A stretch of 64,000 nucleotides of DNA from Rikenellaceae bacterium (GCA_015060075.1 SUZE01000002.1:1-64000), one strand, 5' to 3'. Shown: positions 1 through 7,852, counted from the stretch's first letter. Notes: a model not told the origin generated them from the sequence alone. Translations and numbers: made by a program.

Positions 1-72
1 CCTCTTTAGCTCAGTTGGTAGAGCACGACACTCTTAATGTTGGGGTCCAGGGTTCGAGCCCCTGAGGGGGTA
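1..72 (+). tRNA. tRNA-Lys (anticodon CTT), first base outside the window
   Basis: The cloverleaf can be read directly. The anticodon stem is 26-30/38-42, the loop is 31-37, and the CTT anticodon at 33-35 reads AAG lysine codons. The T arm is 50-66. The 3' acceptor strand at 65-71 pairs with bases 1-6 plus one base just before the window, so the gene is one base short here. The discriminator is A72 and no CCA is encoded. A rho-independent terminator follows. The 3' end of this gene is repeated at 209-261. Confidence 0.93.
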
Positions 73-106
73 CAGAAAGGGAAAGATGAAAGTCTTTCCT
101 TTTTTT
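54..106. repeat. Direct repeat, copy 1 (tRNA 3' end plus terminator)
   Basis: 53 bp covering the T-loop and acceptor end of the tRNA-Lys gene and its whole terminator. It is repeated without mismatch at 209-261. Copy 1 belongs to the intact tRNA. Confidence 0.9.
79..106 (+). terminator. Terminator of tRNA-Lys
   Basis: A 7-bp stem (ggaaaga 80-86 with tctttcc 93-99) and a 6-base loop are followed by a run of seven T. It ends the tRNA transcript. An identical second copy lies at 234-261. Confidence 0.8.
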
Positions 107-208
107 ATGCACCTCAGGGAGTGAGAACCCTGGATACGCCTCCCTTCCAGGGAGGTTGGGAGGGTGTAAACTAAACGAGCACACGACTGCCTACTGCAAG
201 TAGCGCAG

Positions 209-261
209 TCGAGCCCCTGAGGGGGTACAGAAAGGGAAAGATGAAAGTCTTTCCTTTTTTT
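209..261. repeat. Direct repeat, copy 2 (duplicated tRNA-Lys 3' end)
   Basis: Perfect copy of 54-106. There is no tRNA 5' half here: the upstream sequence does not form a T stem with it. The 102 bp between the copies (107-208) hold two small hairpins, CCTCCC/GGGAGG and a bulged stem at 185-210, and no convincing gene. The arrangement is what integration of an element into a tRNA 3' end leaves behind, though no integrase is visible. A simple tandem duplication is the alternative. Confidence 0.85.
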
Positions 262-295
262 GTTTTTTCTCATTTATAATCAACATCGGTGCTAT

Positions 296-652
296 CTACC
301 ACCCATTTTCATCTCGGTCGTCATCGTACATCTCGTCCTCCTCGCGGTCATCGTAGCGTTCATCGTCCATATAGACCGTGCGCCAATCGCCATCCTCATT
401 GCCTCCCGCAGGTAGCGTGTCATAATCATACTTGCTACTATCCGGCTCAATATGCGGAATAAAAGCCTCCTCGCCACTACCTGCGCAGTGATGGTGTAGC
501 GGACAACCCGTATTGCAAGCGTACTCATCGTAGCCGTGCGGACATCGCCACTCACGACCTTGACCGCTGCAACTGTTGCTGTTGCTTGCCGCTCTTCCTG
601 CTGCCCAGCCAACGATACCCAACACTATAATAAAAAAGAGAAATCCACCCAT
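296..652 (-). CDS. Small cysteine-rich membrane protein, unknown function
   Basis: About 118 residues, not recognised. One hydrophobic segment lies at the N-terminus (MGGFLFFIIVLGIVGW), followed by a Cys/His-rich stretch (CPHGYDEYACNTGCPLHHHC) that could bind metal or form disulfides. The tail is very acidic, rich in Asp, Glu and Tyr. The ATG at 652 is preferred to a TTG 15 bp upstream, which lies inside the preceding small ORF. It is the last of three closely packed minus-strand ORFs, 2 bp after the 28-codon ORF, so probably cotranscribed from the promoter near 900. Its function cannot be inferred. Confidence 0.6.
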   Translation of the reverse strand: MGGFLFFIIVLGIVGWAAGRAASNSNSCSGQGREWRCPHGYDEYACNTGCPLHHHCAGSGEEAFIPHIEPDSSKYDYDTLPAGGNEDGDWRTVYMDDERYDDREEDEMYDDDRDENGW

Positions 653-654
653 AA

Positions 655-741
655 CTATCTGCTCCAACTATCGCTGCCACCACATATTGTTCCCAATACA
701 TTGGCAGCCATACCTATAAATACTAAAATTCCGAACAACAT
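655..741 (-). CDS. Possible 28-residue membrane peptide
   Basis: ATG at 741, stop TAG at 655-657; it begins MLFGILVFIGMAANVLGT and has one hydrophobic segment. It lies 3 bp after the 40-codon ORF and 2 bp before the cysteine-rich ORF. The tight packing and the shared hydrophobic start with its neighbours support translation. Its length does not exclude chance. Confidence 0.4.
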   Translation of the reverse strand: MLFGILVFIGMAANVLGTICGGSDSWSR

Positions 742-744
742 AGA

Positions 745-867
745 TTACATCTCCTCGTTTAATTTGCGACTCTCAACCAAATATATCGCTGCGCAACTCG
801 CCAACATAAGGCAAATTGCCAACCCCTTTGTCAAAACTGCACCTATCGAAATAATTATCTCTGCCAT
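745..867 (-). CDS. Possible 40-residue membrane peptide
   Basis: ATG at 867, stop TAA at 745-747. A hydrophobic segment (IIISIGAVLTKGLAICLMLA) is followed by a short charged tail ending KLNEEM. It is the first ORF after a recognisable Bacteroidetes promoter and heads the three-ORF cluster. No family recognised. Confidence 0.5.
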   Translation of the reverse strand: MAEIIISIGAVLTKGLAICLMLASCAAIYLVESRKLNEEM

Positions 868-897
868 AATTTTATAGTTTTTTATTGGTTTACGATG

Positions 898-933
898 CAA
901 AGGTACGGTGGTGTTTTGACAATTCTTGTCAAA
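898..933 (-). promoter_or_regulatory. Promoter with palindromic operator-like site
   Basis: On the minus strand TACCTTTG (898-905) fits the Bacteroidetes -7 consensus TAnnTTTG, 31 bp before the ATG at 867. Just upstream is a perfect inverted repeat, TTTGACAA-3 nt-TTGTCAAA (915-933), where the -33 element is expected. That is a natural place for a repressor or activator. The operator role is inference. Confidence 0.55.
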
Positions 934-1007
934 GCGTAAGAAAATCTTATTATTGACGATTTTTTAGGGGGGAGCTTCCGAATTTTAGACAGTAGTTAAT
1001 GCCAACA

Positions 1008-1034
1008 AAAAAAGGTTGCCGAAAACGGCAACCC
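1008..1034 (-). terminator. Terminator of rplS
   Basis: On the minus strand GGTTGCCG-TTTT-CGGCAACC (1015-1034), an 8-bp GC-rich stem, is followed by seven T (1008-1014). It sits 23 bp after the rplS stop codon. Confidence 0.9.
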
Positions 1035-1056
1035 GAAACTGTAAATCGCAGAGCTA

Positions 1057-1434
1057 CTACTCAGCCTTAGTGTTTACACGGCGCTCCTTGATACGAGCCT
1101 TCTTACCGGTAAGCTCGCGGAAGTAGTAGATACGAGCACGGCGAACAACACCATACTTGTTAACCTCGATTTTGTCGATGTGTGGTGAGTAGAGAGGGAA
1201 GATACGCTCAACGCCCACGCCGTTCGAAACCTTACGGATAGTGAACATCTTGGTCTTGCCTGTACCCTTAATCTGGATAACTACACCACGGAAGCTCTGC
1301 AAACGCTCTTTGCTTCCCTCGATGATACGATAAGTTACGGTGATTGTGTCACCTGCGCTGAACTGAGGGATGTCGGCATCAGTTTTTGCCCACATCTGCT
1401 CGTTCACGAGTCTGATTAATGAATCCTTGTTCAT
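1057..1434 (-). CDS. rplS: 50S ribosomal protein L19
   Basis: 125 residues, the usual length for bL19, which sits at the 30S-50S interface of the ribosome. The family signatures are present: the N-terminal [20 protein letters not shown], then [14 protein letters not shown], the [17 protein letters not shown] block and a basic C-terminus (ARIKERRV). It is transcribed alone from a strong promoter at 1601-1632 and ends at a canonical terminator. The long leader of about 160 bases is a possible site of control, but no structure could be assigned to it. Confidence 0.97.
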   Translation of the reverse strand: MNKDSLIRLVNEQMWAKTDADIPQFSAGDTITVTYRIIEGSKERLQSFRGVVIQIKGTGKTKMFTIRKVSNGVGVERIFPLYSPHIDKIEVNKYGVVRRARIYYFRELTGKKARIKERRVNTKAE

Positions 1435-1600
1435 TGTTGCAACAAAAATTTAATAAGTTTCCATTCAACATTATCGCTGCAATCTCGCTACCATAGTCGG
1501 ACACTGCCGTCTAATCCCGCCTTCTCGATTACGGTTTTTATGCCCTAATTTTCGAAGCCTCCTGCTTAACTGCCCTATATAAGAGGTTGATATGCGGGGG

Positions 1601-1632
1601 CAAAGGTACAACTATTTTTCAAAAAAACAAAA
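1601..1632 (-). promoter_or_regulatory. Promoter of rplS
   Basis: On the minus strand TTTTG (1628-1632), a 19-bp spacer and TACCTTTG (1601-1608) match the Bacteroidetes primary sigma consensus very well. It implies a start near 1595 and a leader of about 160 nt. Palindrome A begins at the -33 box. Confidence 0.8.
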
Positions 1633-1752
1633 TCGTTCTGATGAGTTCTTTTTGCACGAGTGCTTCGGATATCGAGTTCCTCACATACGCTTAGTATGCT
1701 GCGGACTCGCTACCTCGCATCGCACAAAAATAATCTCATCATTTACGATTTT
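1629..1752. repeat. CATACGC-core palindrome, copy A
   Basis: An imperfect palindrome of about 124 bp. The ends are AAAATCGT...ACGATTTT, inner arms share TGATGAG/CTCATCA, and the centre is CATACGCTTAGTATG (1684-1698). The arms resemble those of copies B and C. It lies between the 3' end of the lipoprotein gene and the rplS promoter. Confidence 0.8.
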
Positions 1753-1766
1753 GAGAGCAGGCAGAG

Positions 1767-1798
1767 TTCTGATTGGCGTTTTTTGCACTGCACTTCGG
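1767..1798. repeat. Left-arm fragment of the palindrome family
   Basis: 32 bp beginning TTCTGATTGGCGTTTTTTGC resemble the left arm of copies B and C, without core or right arm. It is a relic or partial copy 14 bp after copy A. Confidence 0.55.
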
Positions 1799-1817
1799 TA
1801 GTCGAACTTCTAACAGA

Positions 1818-1849
1818 AAAGTCGCAGAGGTGTTTGCCCCTGCGACTTT
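1818..1849 (-). terminator. Terminator of the lipoprotein gene
   Basis: AAAGTCGCAG (1818-1827) pairs with CTGCGACTTT (1840-1849), a 10-bp stem that ends in T-rich sequence on the minus strand. It sits 31 bp after the stop codon of the gene that ends at 1880. Confidence 0.7.
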
Positions 1850-1879
1850 GTATACCATATTATATATTATCAATATAGA

Positions 1880-4750
1880 TTAATTCCAACCCGGATTTTG
1901 CTCATTTCCAGGAGTAATGTTCTCGGTGCCATTAGACTCGCTACCTACAACCTCCGCTACCGAAACAGCCATAGTGTTTATGTACTTGCTCGATGAAACG
2001 CCAATCAAGTAACCTGTAATCTTGATGCTCTTGCCGTCCAAAGTTGCAAGTTGAGCCTTAATATCCTCGGTAGGATACTGTACTGAACCAATAGCGGTTG
2101 TTGCACCATCGATTGTAACATTGTAATAAGTTGTAGTGCCGGAGGAGTTTGTGCTGACACCGAGAGTACCCTCATACTCTACATACTTCACAGCAGGAGC
2201 AGCAAGGTAAGCATCGAGAGCAGTGCCATTCATAACCTCAGCGGCTGGGTGGGTTACGGTAGTAGTCTCACCGGTCTTTGTTACGGTTGCGCCTTTTCCG
2301 AACTGCAAGAGTCCTGCGTAAGCAGATACATTACCCTCTATATTGACAACCTCACCTACGGCAGGAGTTGTCGAAGGTAGGAATGCCAAGATGTAAGCAC
2401 CGCTCGCATCGGTCAAGAGGCTACCACGGTCATAGGTTGCAACTGCCCAAGCGTTTTCAACCTTATAAGTGCCTGCACCGCCTGCAAGAACATCTGCAAT
2501 AGTTGCCTTTGGAGTCTCAGGAACAGCGTTCTCGCTCTCCACAACAGAAACTGCCATAGTGTTTGCATACTTGCTTGATGAAACGCCAATCAAGTAGCCT
2601 GTAACTTTAACAAGTTTGCCGTCCAACGCTGAAAGTTGAGTTTTAATCTCTTCGGTTGGGTATTGTACTGAACCGATAGCAGTTGCAGCACCATTGATAG
2701 TAACATTGTAATAAGTTGCAGTGCCGGAGGAGTTTGTGCTGACACCGAGAGTACCCTCATACTCTACATACTTCACAGCAGGAGCAGTAAGGTAAGCATC
2801 GAGAGCAATACCATCCATAACCTCTGCGGTAGGGTGTGAGATGCTCCTTGTCTCGCCAGTCTTTGTTACAACAGCACCTGCACCGAACTGCAATAGACCC
2901 GCATAAGCAGATACACTTCCCTCGATATTGACAACCTCGCCTGCGGCAGGAGTCTCCGAAGGCAGGTATGACAAGATGTAAGCACCGCTTGCATCGGTCA
3001 AGAGAGCGCCATTTGCATAAGTTGCAACTGCCCAAGCGTTCTCTACTTTGTAATTGCCAGCTCCACCTGCAAGAACCTCTGCAATAGTAGGGTTGGTTGG
3101 CGGTACAACAGGAGTGCTCGCAACCTCCGCTACCGAAACAGCCATGGTGTTGGCATAGGTTGGCACACCACTGCTATTTGAAACACCAATCAAGTAACCT
3201 GTAACCTTGATATTTTTACCGTCTAATGCTGTAAGCTGGGTCTTCAATTCCTCATCAGGATAAGAGATTGAACCCTGTGCAGTAGCATCTGCAACAGTTA
3301 CATTGTAGTACTTATTATTGTTGATAGTAAGAGAGCCTTCGTACTCAACATACTTGATAGCAGGAGCAGTAAGGTAAGCATCAAGCTTTGCTCCGTCCAT
3401 AACCTCAGCGGTAGGGTGAGTGAATTCTTTGGTTTCACCGGTCTTTGTTACGGTTGCGCCTTGTCCGAACTGCAATAGACCCGCATAAGCAGATACACTT
3501 CCCTCGATATTGACAACCTCTCCTACGGCAGGAGTTTCCGAAGGTTGGAATGCCAAGATGTAATCACCGCTTGCATCGGTCAAGAGAGCGCCATTTGCAT
3601 AAGTTGCAACTGCCCAAGCGTTCTCTACTTTGTAATTGCCTGCTCCACCGGCGAGAACATCGGCGATAGTTACGGGCATGATATCAACAACAGGAATATC
3701 TTCGGTCAATTGGATATCACTTGCGTACTGTGGCATAAGTTGGACAGTAGAGTTATATCTGCTTACCACTCCGCAAAGAGAACCCTTCTTATTTGGTACG
3801 AGTTCATCTTTGAAAGATGCGAATTTGTTGATACGAACAACGAGTGTTTCATTATTCTCGGTGGAGAAATTGACATTTATGCCACTTGTTCCACTATTCC
3901 ATGCGTTGCCTATTGCTCCCGATGTTGGGGTTAAACCGCTAACCTTCACATACTGAGCTTCATAATTTGCAAGGTCTGCGTAAGCAACCTCGATAGGATA
4001 TACCTCCATGCCACTTACGACAGGCACCAAGTTTGTGTCTTTGGCAAGGACAAGCTGCAAAAGACCATTGTAGAGCTGTACCGATGTTCCCGCCAAAGGA
4101 ATTTGGACAAGGTCTCCCTTCGCCAAATCGGCTGCATTATTGACGTTGTAAACGGTAAGACCTGAGTTGGCAACGTTGGAGTCATCTTGCACATTGATAA
4201 TGTAGTTATTGGACATATTTCCATTTGGCTCTGCCACAACGATACCGGTGAGTGTCATAGACTCCATTTCGGCTGGGATTGCAGTAGTAGTAGAGGTTGC
4301 GACCTCCTTCAAAAGTGCACGCATCTCCTTAACATTGGTTGCAATGCTGGTGTCGCCACTTTCGTTCTGATAGACTGCTATTGCAGCTTCGGCTGTCGAA
4401 GTGTAGGCGGTACCATCTACCATTGCCATCTTGCTCGCTTCGAACTTAATCGAGAAGTTGCGAGCTGCGTTTACCTTAGGGATAATAGCGGTGACAACGG
4501 CATTGCCTGCTCCCGAGATAGTGTCGAAATAGACATCTCGTTGGTCGCATGAGATAACCCACGAAGCATTCGAGAGAATGGAGATTTGGTACTCACCGCC
4601 CTCAAATGTAGTTGTGATAGTTTCAGGCTCGACATAAATTTCAGCCTCGGCAGTATCCTCAGGTAAGCCCGGTCCGACAGGCTCCTCTTCGGCATAACAA
4701 CCGGTTAGCAGCAGTGCTGCAAATGCAAAAAGTGCAAAAATTTTCTTCAT
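1880..4750 (-). CDS. Surface lipoprotein: BACON-like, DUF5689-like and three OB-like repeats
   Basis: About 956 residues. The start at 4750 puts a lipoprotein signal first (MKKIFALFAFAALLLTGC, lipid on Cys18), so it is probably anchored in the outer membrane. Residues about 35-125 resemble a BACON domain (FEGGEYQISILSNASWVIS); about 140-345 resemble DUF5689 (LTGIVVAEPNGNMSNNYIIN). Three repeats of about 190 residues follow, each starting near TIADVLAGGAG and containing VGEVVNIEGSVSAYAGLLQF and VKVTGYLIGVS; they look like tandem OB-fold modules. The role is unknown; adhesion or glycan binding is a guess from the BACON-like domain. It has its own promoter and terminator. An upstream in-frame ATG at 4810 would bury the signal peptide and is rejected. 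Confidence 0.85.
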   Translation of the reverse strand: MKKIFALFAFAALLLTGCYAEEEPVGPGLPEDTAEAEIYVEPETITTTFEGGEYQISILSNASWVISCDQRDVYFDTISGAGNAVVTAIIPKVNAARNFSIKFEASKMAMVDGTAYTSTAEAAIAVYQNESGDTSIATNVKEMRALLKEVATSTTTAIPAEMESMTLTGIVVAEPNGNMSNNYIINVQDDSNVANSGLTVYNVNNAADLAKGDLVQIPLAGTSVQLYNGLLQLVLAKDTNLVPVVSGMEVYPIEVAYADLANYEAQYVKVSGLTPTSGAIGNAWNSGTSGINVNFSTENNETLVVRINKFASFKDELVPNKKGSLCGVVSRYNSTVQLMPQYASDIQLTEDIPVVDIMPVTIADVLAGGAGNYKVENAWAVATYANGALLTDASGDYILAFQPSETPAVGEVVNIEGSVSAYAGLLQFGQGATVTKTGETKEFTHPTAEVMDGAKLDAYLTAPAIKYVEYEGSLTINNNKYYNVTVADATAQGSISYPDEELKTQLTALDGKNIKVTGYLIGVSNSSGVPTYANTMAVSVAEVASTPVVPPTNPTIAEVLAGGAGNYKVENAWAVATYANGALLTDASGAYILSYLPSETPAAGEVVNIEGSVSAYAGLLQFGAGAVVTKTGETRSISHPTAEVMDGIALDAYLTAPAVKYVEYEGTLGVSTNSSGTATYYNVTINGAATAIGSVQYPTEEIKTQLSALDGKLVKVTGYLIGVSSSKYANTMAVSVVESENAVPETPKATIADVLAGGAGTYKVENAWAVATYDRGSLLTDASGAYILAFLPSTTPAVGEVVNIEGNVSAYAGLLQFGKGATVTKTGETTTVTHPAAEVMNGTALDAYLAAPAVKYVEYEGTLGVSTNSSGTTTYYNVTIDGATTAIGSVQYPTEDIKAQLATLDGKSIKITGYLIGVSSSKYINTMAVSVAEVVGSESNGTENITPGNEQNPGWN
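1950..3670. repeat. Three tandem coding repeats of about 570-580 bp
   Basis: Long near-identical DNA blocks recur at roughly 1950-2505, 2540-3085 and 3120-3670 within the lipoprotein gene. The segment coding for NAWAVATYANGALLTDASG is one such block. Similarity at the DNA level points to recent duplication or gene conversion and to possible copy-number change by recombination. Confidence 0.85.
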
Positions 4751-4814
4751 ATTGATATGTTTTTTAGTTGAAAATAAGTTTCTGTAATGAGTCAAGTATC
4801 TGTATACCACAATA

Positions 4815-4847
4815 CAAAGTTATGAAATAATTTTTGTAATTACCAAA
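4815..4847 (-). promoter_or_regulatory. Promoter of the lipoprotein gene
   Basis: Minus strand TTTG (4844-4847), 21 bp, then TAACTTTG (4815-4822), about 65 bp before the ATG at 4750. The -33 box overlaps the T-run of the permease terminator. Confidence 0.65.
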
Positions 4848-4878
4848 AAAAGACCGTCAAATTTTATTTGACAGTCTT
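4844..4878 (-). terminator. Terminator of the GDPD-permease operon
   Basis: The hairpin AAGAC-n-GTCAAA / TTTGAC-n-GTCTT (4850-4878) has one internal mismatch and runs into seven T on the minus strand. It lies 26 bp after the permease stop codon. Confidence 0.8.
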
Positions 4879-4903
4879 AATTTTTTCTGATTCCGATTCT
4901 TTT

Positions 4904-6154
4904 TTACCTCTTCTCTCTTAAAACGAGGTGTTCGAGTAGCAACACAACGATAATACCCATCACGAAACCATTTCCTACTATCGGGCGCAGGAGTGATGGA
5001 ACAGCCGCCATTGCTTCGGCAGGTGCAAACGAGAGAATAACGGTAAGCATAATCGGCAGACCGAGAATAAGCCCGTCTTTGAATGACAATACCGCCTTTG
5101 TCGAGTGTATAATCTCCAATCCTGCTGCAACCTGTGTCGCCATCAGATAGAGCAAAACAATTCCCATAATCGGCTGAGGGATAGTGAGTAATACGGATAC
5201 GGCTTGCGGGAAAAATGCCAATACAATCATAGCCACTGCGGCAGGTATCATCGTGTATCGTGAAGCGCACGAAGTCGAGGCTACCACGCCAGGGGATAGT
5301 GAGTAATCGACAGGCCCCGGAACTCCTACCGCACCACCGACAATATTCATGATACCCGTAACGAGCAGACCTCGGTTTTGGCGGCGATTCATATCGGGTG
5401 CTGCAACAAACTCACCAAGCGACTGCACCGAGCCTACTTGGTTGATAAGCAGCGCTATATAGCAAAATAAGAAGGCGATGACAACACCGGCATCGAGATT
5501 AAATTCGGTGGCGAAGATTTGCGGAGCAACAGTATCGCCGACAAACTCTTTCGGAAATTCGGTCATGCAGTAGTAGAATAACGAGCCGAGAATCATGGCG
5601 AGAATAACGACCATCGACTTCCAAACGCCTCGCAGAATCTTATTTGCCCACGCCATAAGTGCCACGCCGACAATCGCCGAAACGAGTGCTAATCCAGTAT
5701 GAGCCTTATCCGCAAAGATTAACCCGACTATTGGTTTTGCCATTGTGAAGGAGATAAGTATCACGATAGCGGCAACGATGCGTGGGGTGAATATTTTTTG
5801 AATGTACTTCATCGCTCCCACCGCAGCCAAAAGTGTTACAACTGCACCTCCGATTACCATTGAAGGGTATATTGTGGAGGCTTCGTGTCCTTGCGATGCA
5901 GCAGCGATTACTCCCATGAGGAGTACCGCCGCAGGACCTGCTACAAGGGGTAGGCGGTGTCCGCACAACACCTGCACAATGATTGTAATACCACAGATGA
6001 TAAATAACTTTTGCGTAAAGAATACCACTTCGCCCGCAGGAGCTATAAATGTGCTTGTAAGCACCACGGGAAGGCAAATCATCAACCACTGCAAGCCATA
6101 GAGCAGTATCGCCCCAAGGCCCGGTTTGTCATCTACATTAAATCGAAAATCCAT
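4904..6154 (-). CDS. NCS2-family nucleobase (xanthine/uracil) permease
   Basis: 416 residues, almost wholly hydrophobic, with about 12-14 membrane segments. The opening YGLQWLMICLPVVLTSTFIAP and the following CGHRLPLVAGPAAVLL fit the NCS2 family, which imports uracil or purines with H+ or Na+. The middle (QVGSVQSLGEF, then GGAVGVPGPVDYSLSPGV) corresponds to the substrate-site region but differs from well-studied members, so the substrate cannot be named. It is the last gene of the GDPD cluster, 17 bp after the first GDPD gene. Adjacency suggests joint scavenging of phosphodiesters and bases, which is inference. Confidence 0.8.
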   Translation of the reverse strand: MDFRFNVDDKPGLGAILLYGLQWLMICLPVVLTSTFIAPAGEVVFFTQKLFIICGITIIVQVLCGHRLPLVAGPAAVLLMGVIAAASQGHEASTIYPSMVIGGAVVTLLAAVGAMKYIQKIFTPRIVAAIVILISFTMAKPIVGLIFADKAHTGLALVSAIVGVALMAWANKILRGVWKSMVVILAMILGSLFYYCMTEFPKEFVGDTVAPQIFATEFNLDAGVVIAFLFCYIALLINQVGSVQSLGEFVAAPDMNRRQNRGLLVTGIMNIVGGAVGVPGPVDYSLSPGVVASTSCASRYTMIPAAVAMIVLAFFPQAVSVLLTIPQPIMGIVLLYLMATQVAAGLEIIHSTKAVLSFKDGLILGLPIMLTVILSFAPAEAMAAVPSLLRPIVGNGFVMGIIVVLLLEHLVLREKR

Positions 6155-6170
6155 ACCAAAACATTATAGT

Positions 6171-6965
6171 CTAACGACACATCTCTTCAGCTATCTTTCG
6201 TGCGAGTATCGGATTGTCAGTAGTGATGTAGTCGATGCCGTGCTCGATGCACCACCTGATGTCCTTCTCGCTATTTACTGTCCACGCATTTACGGTCATG
6301 CCCAACTCGTGTGCCTGACGAATCCACTGCGGCATAATCTTCAATACCATAATATTGTAATCTATGCCCGTGCAACCCAATGCCTTGCAACGTAATGGCG
6401 GATAGTCGCTGCAAAGATAGGAAATTTTTGTTCCCGAAGGTGCAAGTCGTGCCAATTCCGAACATACAAAGGGGCGAAAAGCGATATATTCCACCTCATT
6501 TTCGACTCCATACTCCTTGACTTTTGCCAACACTCGCTCCACAAGTTCGGTTTCACGCTCGGGTGTGGCGTGGTTTTTCAACTCGATAATCAGTTTTGTC
6601 CCTACCGAGGTGCGAAGTTGCGAAAGATACTCGTCAAGTGTCGGCACAACCTCTCCGCTCGTAAGCGGTATTGCCTGAATCTCTGCCTTTGTGGCACGCT
6701 GAACATGTACCTTCGGAGAGGTGTTTCTGGCTGGGTGCCAATCCCCGTGAATGACAAGCAACTCATCATCTTTCGAGAGGTTTATGTCGCACTCCGAACC
6801 CCAGAAACCCGCATCTTGTGCCGCTTTGAGAGCGTTGAGCGAGTTCTTGGCAGCACCCTCCAAAGCGTGGAAACCTCGGTGAGCGATAATGTGCGGAGCC
6901 TTGTATTGAGCCGATGCGGTTGTCATAATCATAATGGCAATAAATAGTGTTGTTAATCTTCTCAT
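6171..6965 (-). CDS. Secreted glycerophosphodiester phosphodiesterase, paralogue 1
   Basis: 264 residues. The start at 6965 (MRRLTTLFIAIMIMTTASAQ) gives a clean signal peptide; an upstream TTG or ATG would add 13 non-hydrophobic residues. GDPDs hydrolyse glycerophosphodiesters to glycerol 3-phosphate and an alcohol with a divalent metal. The catalytic set is complete: His29-Arg30 (AHRGF), metal ligands Glu58 and Asp60 (SECDIN), His73 (LLVIHG), then Glu in LIIELKNH. It is the third of three tandem paralogues and follows a 12-bp hairpin. Confidence 0.9.
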   Translation of the reverse strand: MRRLTTLFIAIMIMTTASAQYKAPHIIAHRGFHALEGAAKNSLNALKAAQDAGFWGSECDINLSKDDELLVIHGDWHPARNTSPKVHVQRATKAEIQAIPLTSGEVVPTLDEYLSQLRTSVGTKLIIELKNHATPERETELVERVLAKVKEYGVENEVEYIAFRPFVCSELARLAPSGTKISYLCSDYPPLRCKALGCTGIDYNIMVLKIMPQWIRQAHELGMTVNAWTVNSEKDIRWCIEHGIDYITTDNPILARKIAEEMCR

Positions 6966-6987
6966 AGGGTTGCTTTGGGCTTCTTCA

Positions 6988-7018
6988 AATAAGCCGAGTC
7001 CCACGAACTCGGCTTATT
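6988..7018 (-). other. Strong hairpin between two GDPD genes
   Basis: A perfect 12-bp stem, AATAAGCCGAGT/ACTCGGCTTATT, with a 7-base loop between paralogues 2 and 1. Only a short T-rich tail follows on the minus strand, so it may act as a weak terminator, mRNA-stability element or processing site that lowers expression of paralogue 1 and the permease. Confidence 0.75.
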
Positions 7019-7042
7019 CTGATAATATGATATTTAAGAGGA

Positions 7043-7852
7043 CTACTTCTTCTTGTTAGGACACATCTCTTTGATGATGTTCTTGACAAGTACAGGGTCG
7101 TCAGTGGTGATGAAATCAACTCCATTCTGAATACACCAACGTATATCTTCTTCCTTGTTTACAGTCCACACATTTACAGTCAATCCCAACTTGTGAGCCT
7201 GCTTAATCCAACCCTTTTTCTTCTTCAAAACCTTGAAGTTGTAATCAATTCCCGAACACCCCATCGCCTTTACATAGGCAGGGTCATAGTTGCCGGCAAG
7301 ATATTGAATTTTGGACTCTTTCGGAGCCTTTTTTGCCAACTCGAAACAGGTCCAAGGGTGGTCTGCAAGATACTCTACATTCTCCTGCATACCGGCACGG
7401 GCAACGATATCAAGAACGCTCTCCACGAGTTCAGTCTCACGCTGTGGATTAGCCTGATTTTTGAGGTCGAGAATCAACTTTGTTGCAGGCTTCTTGGCTG
7501 CTCGTTTGAGGTATTGCTCCAAGGTGCAGATATACTCTCCGTTTGTGTAAGGAATTTCGAGCATCTTCTCCTTGGTTGAACGTTGCACATCAGCCTTTGG
7601 CTTTGCTTTGCGATGAGGGTGCCAGCCGCTTTGAACTACGAGTACATAACCATCTTTTGTGAGATTAACATCGCACTCCGAGCCATAAAACTTTGCTTTC
7701 TGCGCAGCTTTGAGTGCGCTCATAGAGTTCTTTACACCGCTTGATGCGTGTTTGTGAAAACCTGCGTTTGCGATGATTTGCGGTGCTTTATATTGAGCCG
7801 ATACCGAGAGAACGGTAAATGCTGCCAATGCTGCTAAAAATATCCTTTTCAT
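7043..7852 (-). CDS. GDPD-like secreted protein with lost catalytic histidines (paralogue 2)
   Basis: 269 residues with signal peptide MKRIFLAALAAFTVLSVSAQ, and similar to its neighbours along its whole length (C-terminus INEEDIRWCIQ-type block and FITTDDPVL). The HRG motif has become Asn29-Ala30 (IIANAGF) and the second catalytic His is Gln74 (VLVVQSG). The metal ligands Glu59 and Asp61 remain (SECDVN). The reading frame is intact and the rest is well conserved, so it looks like a selected non-catalytic homologue, for example a binding protein, and not a decaying gene. A 38-bp gap links it to paralogue 3. Confidence 0.85.
   Translation of the reverse strand: MKRIFLAALAAFTVLSVSAQYKAPQIIANAGFHKHASSGVKNSMSALKAAQKAKFYGSECDVNLTKDGYVLVVQSGWHPHRKAKPKADVQRSTKEKMLEIPYTNGEYICTLEQYLKRAAKKPATKLILDLKNQANPQRETELVESVLDIVARAGMQENVEYLADHPWTCFELAKKAPKESKIQYLAGNYDPAYVKAMGCSGIDYNFKVLKKKKGWIKQAHKLGLTVNVWTVNKEEDIRWCIQNGVDFITTDDPVLVKNIIKEMCPNKKK

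Noticed and set aside
181..232. A second complete tRNA gene
   Set aside because: Only the 3' end matches; no D arm, anticodon arm or T stem can be formed with the upstream sequence.
34..273. A 79-codon minus-strand frame over the tRNA repeat
   Set aside because: It is antisense to the tRNA and terminator, and its internal repeat only reflects the duplicated DNA.
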